From: Prevotella sp. UBA4339
GTDB taxonomy: Bacteria > Bacteroidota > Bacteroidia > Bacteroidales > Bacteroidaceae
Direction of reading: 5' to 3'
Length of the DNA stretch: 10,248 bases
Assembly: GCA_002393725.1 (NCBI GenBank)
Contig: DGTJ01000076.1
Location: 1 to 10,248, forward strand
A model generated the notes under the pieces. That model saw nothing but the letters and a program-made list of their open reading frames with translations, made no database searches and was not told the origin of the DNA. Numbering within the stretch: position 1 is the first letter of the stretch; every line of letters begins with the position of its first letter. The translations under genes and the position numbers were made by a program. Of the stretch, positions 1 to 6,174 are shown one piece after another.

Positions 1-1196
1 ACTACCAATTGCCTCTGGCACAAAGCGAACTGGAGGTTAGACAGCTCTTCGAGAAACTCGGGGAAGAGAACAGACAGCTCACCTGTTTCGCAGGTATGGG
101 TGTGTACGATCACTATACCCCGTCTGTCATACCATATCTCTTGCAGCGCTCTGAGTTCCTCACGTCCTATACTCCTTATCAGGCAGAGATATCACAGGGC
201 ACGCTTCACTATATCTTCGAGTATCAGTCGATGATGGCAGAACTGACGGGTATGGATATCTCCAATGCCTCGATGTACGACGGCTCTACTGCCGCTGCTG
301 AGGCGATGATGATGGCCGTGGCTGCAGGCAAGAAGTGCAATAAACTGCTGATTTCGAAGACCTGCGACGTCAATGTCTGGCGTGTTATGCAAACCTATGC
401 CTCTCATCATGGCATAACCATCGAGTTTGCTTCATCCAAGGATGGTGTCACCGACCTCGACGACGTAAAGGCGAAGCTGGCAGAAGGCGGATATGCAGGT
501 GTGTTCGTACAACAGCCTAATGTCTATGGTATCGTAGAGGACTTTACCGGCTTTGCCGATGCCTGCCATGACGCGAAGGCTCTATTCATTATCGACAGTG
601 TGGCTGCTGACCTCGCTGTGCTCAAGACTCCGGGCGAGTGGGGGGCTGACATCGCTGTGGGCGACGGTCAGAGCCTGGGCATACCGATGTCGTTCGGTGG
701 ACCGTACGTAGGATATATGTGCTGCACGGAGAAACTCATTCGTAAGATGCCGGGACGTATCGTCGGTATGACCAGGGATGAAAGAGGACAGAGGGCTTTC
801 GTGCTCACTCTCCAGGCCCGCGAACAGCATATACGTCGTCAGAAGGCTACATCCAACATCTGCTCCAACCAGAGTCTGATGGCATTATGGGTCACCGTCT
901 ACATGTCACTGATGGGCAAGCAGGGACTCAGGGAGGCTGCAGAACTGTCTTACGCAGGAGCACACTATCTCTGCGACGAACTGCTGAAGACAGGACGCTT
1001 CTCTCTGGCTTACGACAAGCCTTTCTTCAATGAGTTCTATGTGAAGTACGACGGTGATGCTGATACACTCCACCAGCGGTTCGTCGAAGCCGGTTTCTTC
1101 GGTGGAATAAACTTTGAGGATGGATTCCTCTTTGCTGTCACGGAGAAACGTACAAAGGAAGAAATTGATAACCTCGTAAAAATTGCTGCACTATGA
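1..1196 (+). CDS. gcvPA: Glycine dehydrogenase (decarboxylating) subunit 1, 5'-truncated by the window edge
   Basis: This is the alpha subunit of the two-subunit P-protein of the glycine cleavage system, which with GcvPB decarboxylates glycine and passes the aminomethyl group to lipoyl-GcvH. The reading frame is open from base 3 and ends at the TGA at 1194-1196. About 397 codons are visible; members of the family are usually about 440-450 residues, so roughly 45-50 N-terminal codons lie outside the window. Family signatures are clear near the visible N-terminus: GMGVYDHYTPSVIPYLLQRS, then YTPYQAEISQGTL, then NASMYDGSTAAAEA. The segment DGQSLGIPMSFGGPYVG follows later. A TTG at position 9 could be taken for a start, but it is an internal Leu inside the conserved LPLAQSE stretch. 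The last codons overlap the gcvPB start by 4 nt (ATGA), which implies translational coupling. Confidence 0.95.
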   Translation, partial: YQLPLAQSELEVRQLFEKLGEENRQLTCFAGMGVYDHYTPSVIPYLLQRSEFLTSYTPYQAEISQGTLHYIFEYQSMMAELTGMDISNASMYDGSTAAAEAMMMAVAAGKKCNKLLISKTCDVNVWRVMQTYASHHGITIEFASSKDGVTDLDDVKAKLAEGGYAGVFVQQPNVYGIVEDFTGFADACHDAKALFIIDSVAADLAVLKTPGEWGADIAVGDGQSLGIPMSFGGPYVGYMCCTEKLIRKMPGRIVGMTRDERGQRAFVLTLQAREQHIRRQKATSNICSNQSLMALWVTVYMSLMGKQGLREAAELSYAGAHYLCDELLKTGRFSLAYDKPFFNEFYVKYDGDADTLHQRFVEAGFFGGINFEDGFLFAVTEKRTKEEIDNLVKIAAL

Positions 1197-2605
1197 ATAA
1201 TCGACTTTACGGAAACCTGATCTTCGAACTCTCAAAAGAAGGCCGCAAGGGCTATAGCCTTCCAAGAAACAACTTCGGTGAGAAATACAAGGTGCCTGCA
1301 GCAATGCGTCGTGCGGAGGATGCTCAGTTGCCTGAGTGTGACGAACTGACGGTGGTGCGCCATTACACCAACCTCTCTAACAATAACTTCGGTGTGGATA
1401 CAGGATTCTATCCGCTGGGATCATGCACCATGAAGTACAACCCCAAGGTCAACGAGGAGGTTGCTGCCATGCCGCAGTTCCAGAACCTCCATCCCATGCA
1501 GCCTGAGCATACCGTAGCAGGTGCTGAGGCCCTGATAGCTATGCTTGAGAAGTCGCTCTGTGCCCTCACGGGTCTGGCTCACTTCACGTTCAAGCCGTAC
1601 GCAGGCGCTCATGGTGAGCTGACAGGACTAATGACCATCGACAACTATCATATCTCACGTGGTGACACAGCCCGTAAGAAGGTGATCGTGCCCGACAGCG
1701 CACACGGTACTAATCCTGCCTCTGCTGCTGTCTGCGGACTGGAGATAATAGAGGTGAAGTCGCTGGCCGACGGTACCGTTGACTTCGATGACCTGAAGCG
1801 TATCGTGGCAGAACAGGGCAGTGAGATCTCTGCAATGATGATGACCAATCCCAATACTCTCGGACTCTTCGAGGTACGTATCCCTGAGATTGCGAAGCTC
1901 ATACACGACTGCGGAGGACTGATGTACTACGACGGAGCCAACCTGAACCCGATGCTCGGTGCTTGTCGTCCTGGTGACATGGGATTCGACGTGATGCACA
2001 TCAACCTTCACAAGACATTCTCCACCCCTCATGGAGGCGGAGGTCCCGGTTCCGGTCCTGTGGGAGTGCGCGAGGGACTGCAGGAGTTCTTCCCCTTCGT
2101 GTCACCTTACAACGGCAACTTCGGGGTGATGATGCGTGCATACGCCTATATCCTCTCCCTGGGACGTGACAACGTAAAGTATGTTGGACCGCTGGCTACT
2201 CTCAATGCCAACTATATCAAGGAGTCGCTAAAGGATGTCTACGAACTGCCTATCGACACCACGTGCTGCCATGAGTTCGTCTTCGACGGACTGAAGGACA
2301 AGTCCACAGGAGTCACCACGATGGACGTGGCAAAGCGTCTGCTCGACTACGGCTACCATGCTCCTACCATCTATTTCCCACTGCTCTTCCATGAGTCACT
2401 GATGATAGAACCTACGGAGAACGAGTCGAAGGAGACCCTCGACAGTTTCATCGACGTGATGCGTAAGATAGCTGAGGAGGCGAAGACCGACCCGGATCTG
2501 GTGAAGTCAGCTCCGCACGACACACCTATCAGCCGTGTTGACGATGTCCTCGCTGCCAAGCATCCGATAGTCACTTATCGCCAGCTCTTAGCAGACAAGT
2601 CATAG
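1193..2605 (+). CDS. gcvPB: Glycine dehydrogenase (decarboxylating) subunit 2
   Basis: This is the PLP-binding subunit of the split P-protein and works as a complex with GcvPA. It has 470 residues, close to the usual 480-490. Conserved blocks in order are GFYPLGSCTMKYNPKVNE (about residue 72), PYAGAHGELTGLM (about 135), PDSAHGTNPASAAV (about 167) and MMMTNPNTLGLFE. The PLP site reads HINLHKTFSTPHGGGGPGSG, with the Schiff-base lysine at residue 274 (codon at 2012-2014). The start is fixed by the ATGA overlap with gcvPA. No frameshift or missing block is apparent. The stop at 2603-2605 is followed by 30 nt before lpd, so the three genes are probably co-transcribed. GcvT and GcvH are not in the window. 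Confidence 0.96.
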   Translation: MNNRLYGNLIFELSKEGRKGYSLPRNNFGEKYKVPAAMRRAEDAQLPECDELTVVRHYTNLSNNNFGVDTGFYPLGSCTMKYNPKVNEEVAAMPQFQNLHPMQPEHTVAGAEALIAMLEKSLCALTGLAHFTFKPYAGAHGELTGLMTIDNYHISRGDTARKKVIVPDSAHGTNPASAAVCGLEIIEVKSLADGTVDFDDLKRIVAEQGSEISAMMMTNPNTLGLFEVRIPEIAKLIHDCGGLMYYDGANLNPMLGACRPGDMGFDVMHINLHKTFSTPHGGGGPGSGPVGVREGLQEFFPFVSPYNGNFGVMMRAYAYILSLGRDNVKYVGPLATLNANYIKESLKDVYELPIDTTCCHEFVFDGLKDKSTGVTTMDVAKRLLDYGYHAPTIYFPLLFHESLMIEPTENESKETLDSFIDVMRKIAEEAKTDPDLVKSAPHDTPISRVDDVLAAKHPIVTYRQLLADKS

Positions 2606-2635
2606 TTTCTAACTCAAAATTTCTGATTTCAGATT

Positions 2636-4030
2636 ATGATTACTACTGATTTGATCATCATCGGAGCAGGTCCTGGAGGCTATCGTGCAGCAGAATACGC
2701 TGCCAAGAACGGCCTTAAGGTAGTCATCTTCGAGTGCTCTGAAGTTGGAGGCACATGTCTCAATGTGGGCTGCATACCCACGAAGACCTACGTTCACTCA
2801 GCCACCTTCGATGAGGCTCGTGAGCGTATGGCTTCTGTCGTACCACAACTGCGTGCTGGGGTAGAGGGGATCCTCTCTCACCCCAACATCAGTCTTGTGC
2901 GCGAGAAGGCTCAGTTTGGTGAAGGCGTGGTTCTTGCAGGAGGAGAGCAATACACCGCTCCCAACATCATCATCGCCACCGGTTCAGAGACCAAATGGCT
3001 TCCTATAGAAGGAGTCCGCACCAATCCTCATGTTGTCGATTCCACAGGTTTACTCAATCTCCAGGAGTTGCCCAGGCGCCTCTGTATCATCGGTGCCGGA
3101 GTCATAGGCATGGAGTTTGCCTCCGTGTTCCATCGTTTCGGTTCCGAGGTCACTGTGATAGAGTACCTCAAGGAGTGCCTGCCAGCCCTTGACAGCGACA
3201 TTGCCAAGCGTCTGCGCAAGCTTATGGAGAAAGACGGTATCACGTTCCACATGCAGTGTGCCGTAAAGCACATCACCGATGGCATCGTGACCTTCGAGAC
3301 GAAGAAAGGTCAGCAGGAAACCGTAGAAGCCGATATCATCCTTATGGCCACAGGTCGCAAGCCCCGCACCTCCGACCTGTCCCTTTCCTCCATCGGCATC
3401 ACCCCATCCCCCACCGGTTCCCTCCCCGTCGATTCCACCTTCCGTCTCCTTCCCCCATCCTCAGGAATGAACATTTCTCCTTCCTCCTTCCTCCTTCCTC
3501 CTTCCTCGCATCCCTCCTCATCCTCGTCTCCGAACATTCCTCATTCCACCTTCCACATTCCACATTCCACGTCTTTCTTCTCCATTGGCGACTCCAACGG
3601 TCTCCAGCTCCTTGCTCACGCAGCAGAGATGCAGGCCATCCATGTCGTAAACCATATTCTCGGCAAGTCCGACAACATCCGTTTCGACATCATGCCAGCC
3701 GCAATCTTCACCTCTCCCGAGGCAGCATGTGTAGGACCATCGGAAGATCAGCTGAAGTCACAGGGCATCGATTATGTTTGTAAGAAGTCCTTTTGGCGTT
3801 CCAATGGCAAGGCATTGGCAATGAACGAGAGTGAAGGACTTCTGAAGCTTTTTGTCTCATCATCCGATGGAATGATACTTGGTTGTCATGCCTATGGTTC
3901 TCATGCATCCGATATAGTTCAGGAGGTCAGTGTTCTGATGTGTAAGTCCACCACCATCCATGAGCTATCCGACATGGTCCACATCCATCCGACCCTCTCT
4001 GAAATACTAAGAAACGCTGCGGATTCCTGA
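2636..4030 (+). CDS. lpd: Dihydrolipoyl dehydrogenase (E3/L-protein) with an in-frame low-complexity insert
   Basis: This flavoprotein reoxidises dihydrolipoyl groups with NAD+. Its position after gcvPAB suggests it serves as the glycine-cleavage L-protein and perhaps 2-oxoacid dehydrogenases too. It has 464 residues. The N-terminal FAD site is IIGAGPGGYRAAEYA, followed by the redox disulfide GGTCLNVGCIPTK (Cys41 and Cys46). A second dinucleotide site, IIGAGVIGMEFASVF, lies near residue 153. The C-terminal dimerisation domain ends in HIHPTLSE, with the expected catalytic His451 and Glu456. The oddity is between Val265-Asp266 and the FAD-binding IGD at 317-319. Homologues usually have about 13 residues there (VD...TNvPgiYAiGD), but this protein has 50, rich in Ser, Pro, His and Phe, and partly encoded by 7-bp tandem repeats. 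The usual TN-PG turn is replaced. Core catalytic residues are all present, so the enzyme may still work, but folding near the FAD site is uncertain. Confidence 0.95.
   Translation: MITTDLIIIGAGPGGYRAAEYAAKNGLKVVIFECSEVGGTCLNVGCIPTKTYVHSATFDEARERMASVVPQLRAGVEGILSHPNISLVREKAQFGEGVVLAGGEQYTAPNIIIATGSETKWLPIEGVRTNPHVVDSTGLLNLQELPRRLCIIGAGVIGMEFASVFHRFGSEVTVIEYLKECLPALDSDIAKRLRKLMEKDGITFHMQCAVKHITDGIVTFETKKGQQETVEADIILMATGRKPRTSDLSLSSIGITPSPTGSLPVDSTFRLLPPSSGMNISPSSFLLPPSSHPSSSSSPNIPHSTFHIPHSTSFFSIGDSNGLQLLAHAAEMQAIHVVNHILGKSDNIRFDIMPAAIFTSPEAACVGPSEDQLKSQGIDYVCKKSFWRSNGKALAMNESEGLLKLFVSSSDGMILGCHAYGSHASDIVQEVSVLMCKSTTIHELSDMVHIHPTLSEILRNAADS
3474..3570 (+). repeat. Two heptanucleotide repeat tracts inside lpd
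   Basis: Within the lpd insert there are two separate 7-bp tandem arrays. The first is TTTCTCC, three TTCCTCC units and TTCCTCG (3474-3508, five units). The second is ATTCCTC, ATTCCAC, CTTCCAC, ATTCCAC, ATTCCAC (3536-3570, five units). Because 7 is not a multiple of 3, gaining or losing one or two units would shift the reading frame, whereas three units would preserve it. Short heptamer arrays of this kind are more usual between genes. Confidence 0.9.
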
Positions 4031-4044
4031 TCCGCAGCGTTTCT
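4010..4044 (+). terminator. Hairpin terminator of the gcvPA-gcvPB-lpd operon, overlapping the lpd stop
   Basis: A perfect 15-bp inverted repeat has arms AGAAACGCTGCGGAT (4010-4024) and ATCCGCAGCGTTTCT (4030-4044) around a 5-nt loop. The TGA stop codon of lpd (4028-4030) sits in the loop and first arm base, so the left arm encodes the last residues of Lpd. The tract downstream (CTTCCTCCCC) is pyrimidine-rich but not a clean T-run, so termination strength is uncertain. Confidence 0.8.
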
Positions 4045-4181
4045 CTTCCTCCCCACATCCCGCTCTGACTTTCCAAAAGCATTTTATCAAAAAGAAAAAT
4101 ATCCTTATTTTACTTCGGAACCCCGTTTTTTAAGGGGTAACAACTATACGTCAGAACACCTAAAAAGTTTTTGGATGCTTA
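4045..4181. other. Intergenic spacer with little recognisable content
   Basis: This is AT-rich DNA between the lpd terminator and the tandem array. The only structure seen is a weak inverted repeat ACCCC (4120-4124) / GGGGT (4134-4138) around a T-rich loop. No ORF or promoter box was found. Confidence 0.5.
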
Positions 4182-4555
4182 CCATTAAAAGATCTCCGCT
4201 CGCCTCTGCCTCTTGTCTCGTCCATTAAAAGATCTCCGCTCGTCTCTGCCTCTTGGCTAGTCCAAGATTTCTGTTGTGCTAGGGAAATCGCCGCTCTGCA
4301 TGCCGCTTGTCTCGTCCAAGACCTTTGTTGTGTTAGGAAATCGCCGTTCTGCATGCCGCTTGTCTCGTCCACGAACTATGTTGTGTTAGGAAATCGCCGC
4401 TCGGCATGCCGCTTGTCTCGTCCAAGAACTCTGTTGGGTCAAACAATCGCCGCTCGCCTCTGTCTCTTGGTTCATCCATTAAATAATTGCGCTCGCCTCT
4501 GCCTCTTGGTTTGTCCAAGATTTCTGTTGCGCTAGGAAATCGCAACTCTGTTGCG
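4182..4555. repeat. Degenerate tandem array of two related units, about 40 bp and 53 bp
   Basis: Eight units can be read, all starting with CCA and most ending in TCGT or a variant. The short type (CCATTAAAAGATCTCCGCT then CGCCTCTGCCTCTTG) occurs at 4182-4221, 4222-4261 and 4476-4514. The long type (CCAAGA, TGTTGTGTTAGGAAATCGC, then GCATGCCGCTTGTCTCGT) occurs at 4262-4315, 4316-4368, 4369-4421 and, as a hybrid with a short-type 3' half, 4422-4475. The last unit, from 4515, merges into the multi-hairpin repeat. The order is short, short, long, long, long, hybrid, short, long. Short ORFs across the array on the - strand simply translate the same repeat in different frames and are not credible genes. 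Confidence 0.85.
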
Positions 4556-4716
4556 TAAAAACTCTATCGCTCGCCCTTTAGGGCACAGGCTTCGCGAGCG
4601 ATACTAAAACTTTGAAAATCGTCGGTTTCTGCGATTTTCAATTACACCCCCTATGTAGGGGGCTTGGGGGTAGCAGTCTTCTTTGGTTCGTTTCTTCTGC
4701 TGTCAGAAGAAATGAA
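4538..4716. repeat. Multi-hairpin repeat, copy 1
   Basis: This is one of two near-identical direct copies; the other is at 5647-5824. From 4561 to 4716 the copies align without gaps and differ at only two bases. The copy contains five consecutive hairpins. H0 is CGCAAC/GTTGCG at 4541-4555. H1 is TATCGCTCGC/GCGAGCGATA, arms 4565-4574 and 4594-4603. H2 is TTGAAAATCG/CGATTTTCAA, arms 4612-4621 and 4632-4641. H3 is CCCCCTA/TAGGGGG at 4647-4662, with a competing second G-run at 4666-4670. H4 is TTTCTTCTG/CAGAAGAAA, arms 4691-4699 and 4704-4712. H4 ends 15 nt beyond the higA stop codon and could act as its terminator. Whether the element is a structured RNA, a miniature mobile element or a terminator cluster cannot be told from sequence alone. 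Confidence 0.9.
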
Positions 4717-4727
4717 TGAAAACAATA

Positions 4728-5120
4728 CTAAGCATATTCAAGAATAAGTTCCGCATTGATACCAAGCTTAGAATGAAGTCGTTTAGCCAAAGACATGGAT
4801 ATACGCCTACGCCCACTCATAATCTGGCTAAACTGAGATTCGTTAACTCCAAGGAGCTTTGCTCCATCCTTCTGCTTTAGTCCGTGCGCATAAAAATAGT
4901 CTTCTATACATGCAATAAGTGGAGACTTCTGACGCAATGGCATAATATTAAGATATTCGTCCTCATAAGTAGCCATCTGTTTGCTCAGGGCAGAAATCTC
5001 CTGAGTATAGCTATTGTCCATATCAGGTTCAAGCATACCTTTTGCTGTTGCATCAGCAATCAACTGCTCCACCTTTGCCTTTACTGCATCATATTGCTCA
5101 CGGGTAGTTATTTTCTCCAT
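4728..5120 (-). CDS. higA: HigA-type antitoxin, XRE-family helix-turn-helix
   Basis: This 130-residue protein is the predicted antitoxin and transcriptional repressor of the adjacent HigB toxin. The N-terminal half is charged and helical (MEKITTREQYDAVKAKVEQL) and probably wraps the toxin. The C-terminal half, about residues 67-125, is an XRE HTH: IEDYFYAHGLKQKDGAKLLG, then VNESQFSQIMSGRRRIS, with the recognition helix in the second part. The ATG at 5120 is fixed by an unusually good Shine-Dalgarno for this group, AGGAGG at 5133-5128, seven bases upstream. It lies 18 nt downstream of higB on the same strand. Toxin-first order is the usual higBA arrangement. The gene ends next to multi-hairpin repeat copy 1. 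Confidence 0.9.
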   Translation of the reverse strand: MEKITTREQYDAVKAKVEQLIADATAKGMLEPDMDNSYTQEISALSKQMATYEDEYLNIMPLRQKSPLIACIEDYFYAHGLKQKDGAKLLGVNESQFSQIMSGRRRISMSLAKRLHSKLGINAELILEYA

Positions 5121-5127
5121 CGCTTTT

Positions 5128-5133
5128 CCTCCT
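5128..5133 (-). promoter_or_regulatory. Strong ribosome binding site of higA
   Basis: AGGAGG read on the - strand, 7 nt before the higA ATG. No other gene in the window shows such a perfect site; it may give the antitoxin a higher translation rate than the toxin from the shared mRNA. Confidence 0.7.
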
Positions 5134-5138
5134 AAATA

Positions 5139-5432
5139 TTATATCGTTGCACAATCAATCTTGTTATATTCGGCATGAGTGCCTACAAAACGAATGTTCA
5201 TCACCCCACCGATAAAAACTACAACAGCCACGACACGGAAGTTATTCCCTCCAATATTAAATACATAACGGCCATTCTTAACATAGTCTGCAGAAGGAAA
5301 TTGCCTTTTCAGTTCAGAGTGATTCTTCCACTGAGCAGCCTTCACATCCTCTACCCATTTATTGAGCGGCTTTACAGCATTAGAATGTGACTGAACAAAG
5401 TCATTCAGAAGTTCCTTATTGGCAATGATCAT
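5139..5432 (-). CDS. higB: HigB-family mRNA interferase toxin
   Basis: This 97-residue protein belongs to the HigB toxin family of the RelE/ParE fold, which cleaves translated mRNA on the ribosome. Recognisable features are LNKWVEDVKAAQWKNHSELK near residue 23, the core strand YVFNIGGNNFRVVAVVVF (about 56-73) and the C-terminal signature IRFVGTHAEYNKIDCATI. Length and motif order match complete members of the family, so the toxin looks intact. The start ATG at 5432 lies 23 nt after a clear -7 promoter box. It is transcribed with higA. The operon is bracketed by the two multi-hairpin repeats, which suggests it moves, or can be lost, as a cassette. Confidence 0.92.
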   Translation of the reverse strand: MIIANKELLNDFVQSHSNAVKPLNKWVEDVKAAQWKNHSELKRQFPSADYVKNGRYVFNIGGNNFRVVAVVVFIGGVMNIRFVGTHAEYNKIDCATI

Positions 5433-5455
5433 ACGCTTTTGTTAATTCAACGCTG

Positions 5456-5487
5456 CAAATTTACAACATTCTTTTCAATTTCGCAAA
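5456..5487 (-). promoter_or_regulatory. higBA promoter, Bacteroidetes type
   Basis: On the - strand, TTTG (5487-5484) is followed by exactly 20 nt and then TAAATTTG (5463-5456), matching the Bacteroidetes -33/-7 consensus. The palindrome at 5483-5496 overlaps the -33 box, as expected for autorepression. Confidence 0.8.
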
Positions 5488-5496
5488 TAAATTTGC
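5483..5496. promoter_or_regulatory. Candidate HigA operator palindrome
   Basis: GCAAAT-AA-ATTTGC is a perfect inverted repeat overlapping the -33 element. The -7 region carries a related imperfect palindrome, TGCAAATTTACA. Position suggests a binding site for the antitoxin or toxin-antitoxin complex; this is inferred. Confidence 0.5.
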
Positions 5497-5519
5497 AAAA
5501 AAGTAAAGTGCATATTCAC

Positions 5520-5638
5520 TTGTAAGCAGTCATTCACCCTTAAATTACAATCTTTTTATTTTCATCGGTCCATTATCATCCGTAGCGTGTTTTTCCCCTC
5601 AGTATCCCACATCTTCAACTGCTTACAATTTGTAAGCA
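5520..5638. repeat. TTGTAAGCA sites: one single site and one perfect palindrome
   Basis: The 9-mer TTGTAAGCA occurs at 5520-5528. It occurs again at 5630-5638 as the right arm of a perfect palindrome TGCTTACAA-T-TTGTAAGCA (5620-5638). The roughly 90 bp between holds no ORF or other structure that I can see. It could be a regulator-binding region or part of the repeat boundary. Confidence 0.5.
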
Positions 5639-5646
5639 CTTTAAAC

Positions 5647-5824
5647 AATCGCAATTCTATTGCGTTAAACTCTATCGCTCGCCCTTTAGGGCACAGGCTT
5701 CGCGAGCGATACTAAAATTTTGAAAATCGTCGGTTTCTGCGATTTTCAATTACACCCCCTATGTAGGGGGCTTGGGGGTATCAGTCTTCTTTGGTTCGTT
5801 TCTTCTGCTGTCAGAAGAAATGAA
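5647..5824. repeat. Multi-hairpin repeat, copy 2
   Basis: This is the direct repeat of 4538-4716, offset by 1108 bp over the gap-free part (5669-5824). Differences from copy 1 are C4610 to T5718 and G4673 to T5781, both in linkers between hairpins, a one-base indel with a nearby linker change just before H1, and a paired change in hairpin H0 (CGCAAT-TCT-ATTGCG at 5650-5664). No long tandem array precedes this copy, but AAACAATCGC at its left edge matches part of an array unit at 4441-4450. Confidence 0.9.
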
Positions 5825-5938
5825 CAGGATAAGATAACCTTTACTTCCCCCATTGGGGCCAAAAGAGGTATGAACAAAGCGCCCATACCCCTTTCAACAC
5901 ACCAGATATCCTATATATGCTTTTTCTAAAATAAGATC
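5825..5938. other. Intergenic spacer
   Basis: About 114 bp between the repeat and the aminotransferase remnant. It contains a short hairpin CCCC-ATT-GGGG near 5853-5863. No gene is supported; a + strand ORF that begins inside the repeat and runs through here has no protein-like composition. Confidence 0.4.
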
Positions 5939-6112
5939 TCAAAGGATATTTTCTTTGATCGTCTCTACGATGTACCTTACATCGTCATCGCTGACATACG
6001 GCCCGGCAGGCAGACACATACCGACCTTGAAGATTGCTTCCGACACGCCATTCACGTATGCAGGAGCATCCTTATAGCAGGGCTGCTTGTGCATCGGTTT
6101 CCACACTGGCCA
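5939..6112 (-). pseudogene. C-terminal remnant of a DegT/DnrJ/EryC1/StrS aminotransferase
   Basis: Reading the - strand from 6112 gives 57 codons and a TGA. The peptide begins WPVWKPMHKQPCYKDAPAYV, then NGVSEAIFKVGMCLPAGPYV, then SDDDVRYIVETIKENIL. This matches the end of PLP-dependent sugar aminotransferases of the DegT/DnrJ/EryC1/StrS family (pattern R-P-x-W-K-P-M-H-x-Q-P, then G-x-CLPSG, then a final helix). Intact members are about 370-400 residues, so over 80% of the gene, including the catalytic lysine, is missing. There is no start codon. The break falls exactly at the left edge of a REP-like palindrome (6112), and the frame does not continue into the ORF6N remnant beyond it. Relatives act in surface-polysaccharide sugar synthesis, so a glycan locus may once have lain here. 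Confidence 0.85.
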
Positions 6113-6174
6113 GAGATCAAGGGGACAGGTGATTCATCGTTTAGAGAAATCAATGACCTGTCCCTCCGATCTCT
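6112..6174. repeat. REP-like palindromic element, copy A
   Basis: The core at 6112-6163 is repeated at 7628-7679 with one mismatch (A6145 versus G7661). The arms GGACAGGT and ACCTGTCC enclose a loop whose ends also pair (GATT/AATC). An outer pair, AGAGATC (6112-6118) and GATCTCT (6168-6174), extends the palindrome in this copy. Size and layout resemble repetitive extragenic palindromes of the kind mobilised by RAYT (IS200-like) transposases, but no transposase is in the window. Confidence 0.75.

Noticed and set aside
9..11. TTG as start codon of gcvPA
   Set aside because: The frame is open from base 3 and the family's conserved N-terminal region lies further upstream; the TTG encodes an internal Leu of LPLAQSE.
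3256..3783. 175-codon + strand ORF overlapping lpd in another frame
   Set aside because: It is open because the lpd insert is pyrimidine-rich and low in stop codons; the composition (His, Arg, Ser, Pro rich) is that of a shadow frame, while lpd has all its family motifs.
4160..4545. Two overlapping 70-codon ORFs on the - strand with similar peptide repeats
   Set aside because: They translate the tandem array; the unit length is not a multiple of 3, so the same DNA appears in different frames. No start signal and no protein-like composition.
4182..4555. CRISPR array
   Set aside because: Units abut without unique spacers, are degenerate along their whole length and vary in size; no cas gene nearby.
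5720..5929. 69-codon + strand ORF starting in the hairpin repeat
   Set aside because: Its first half is the repeat itself and the rest has no recognisable protein features.
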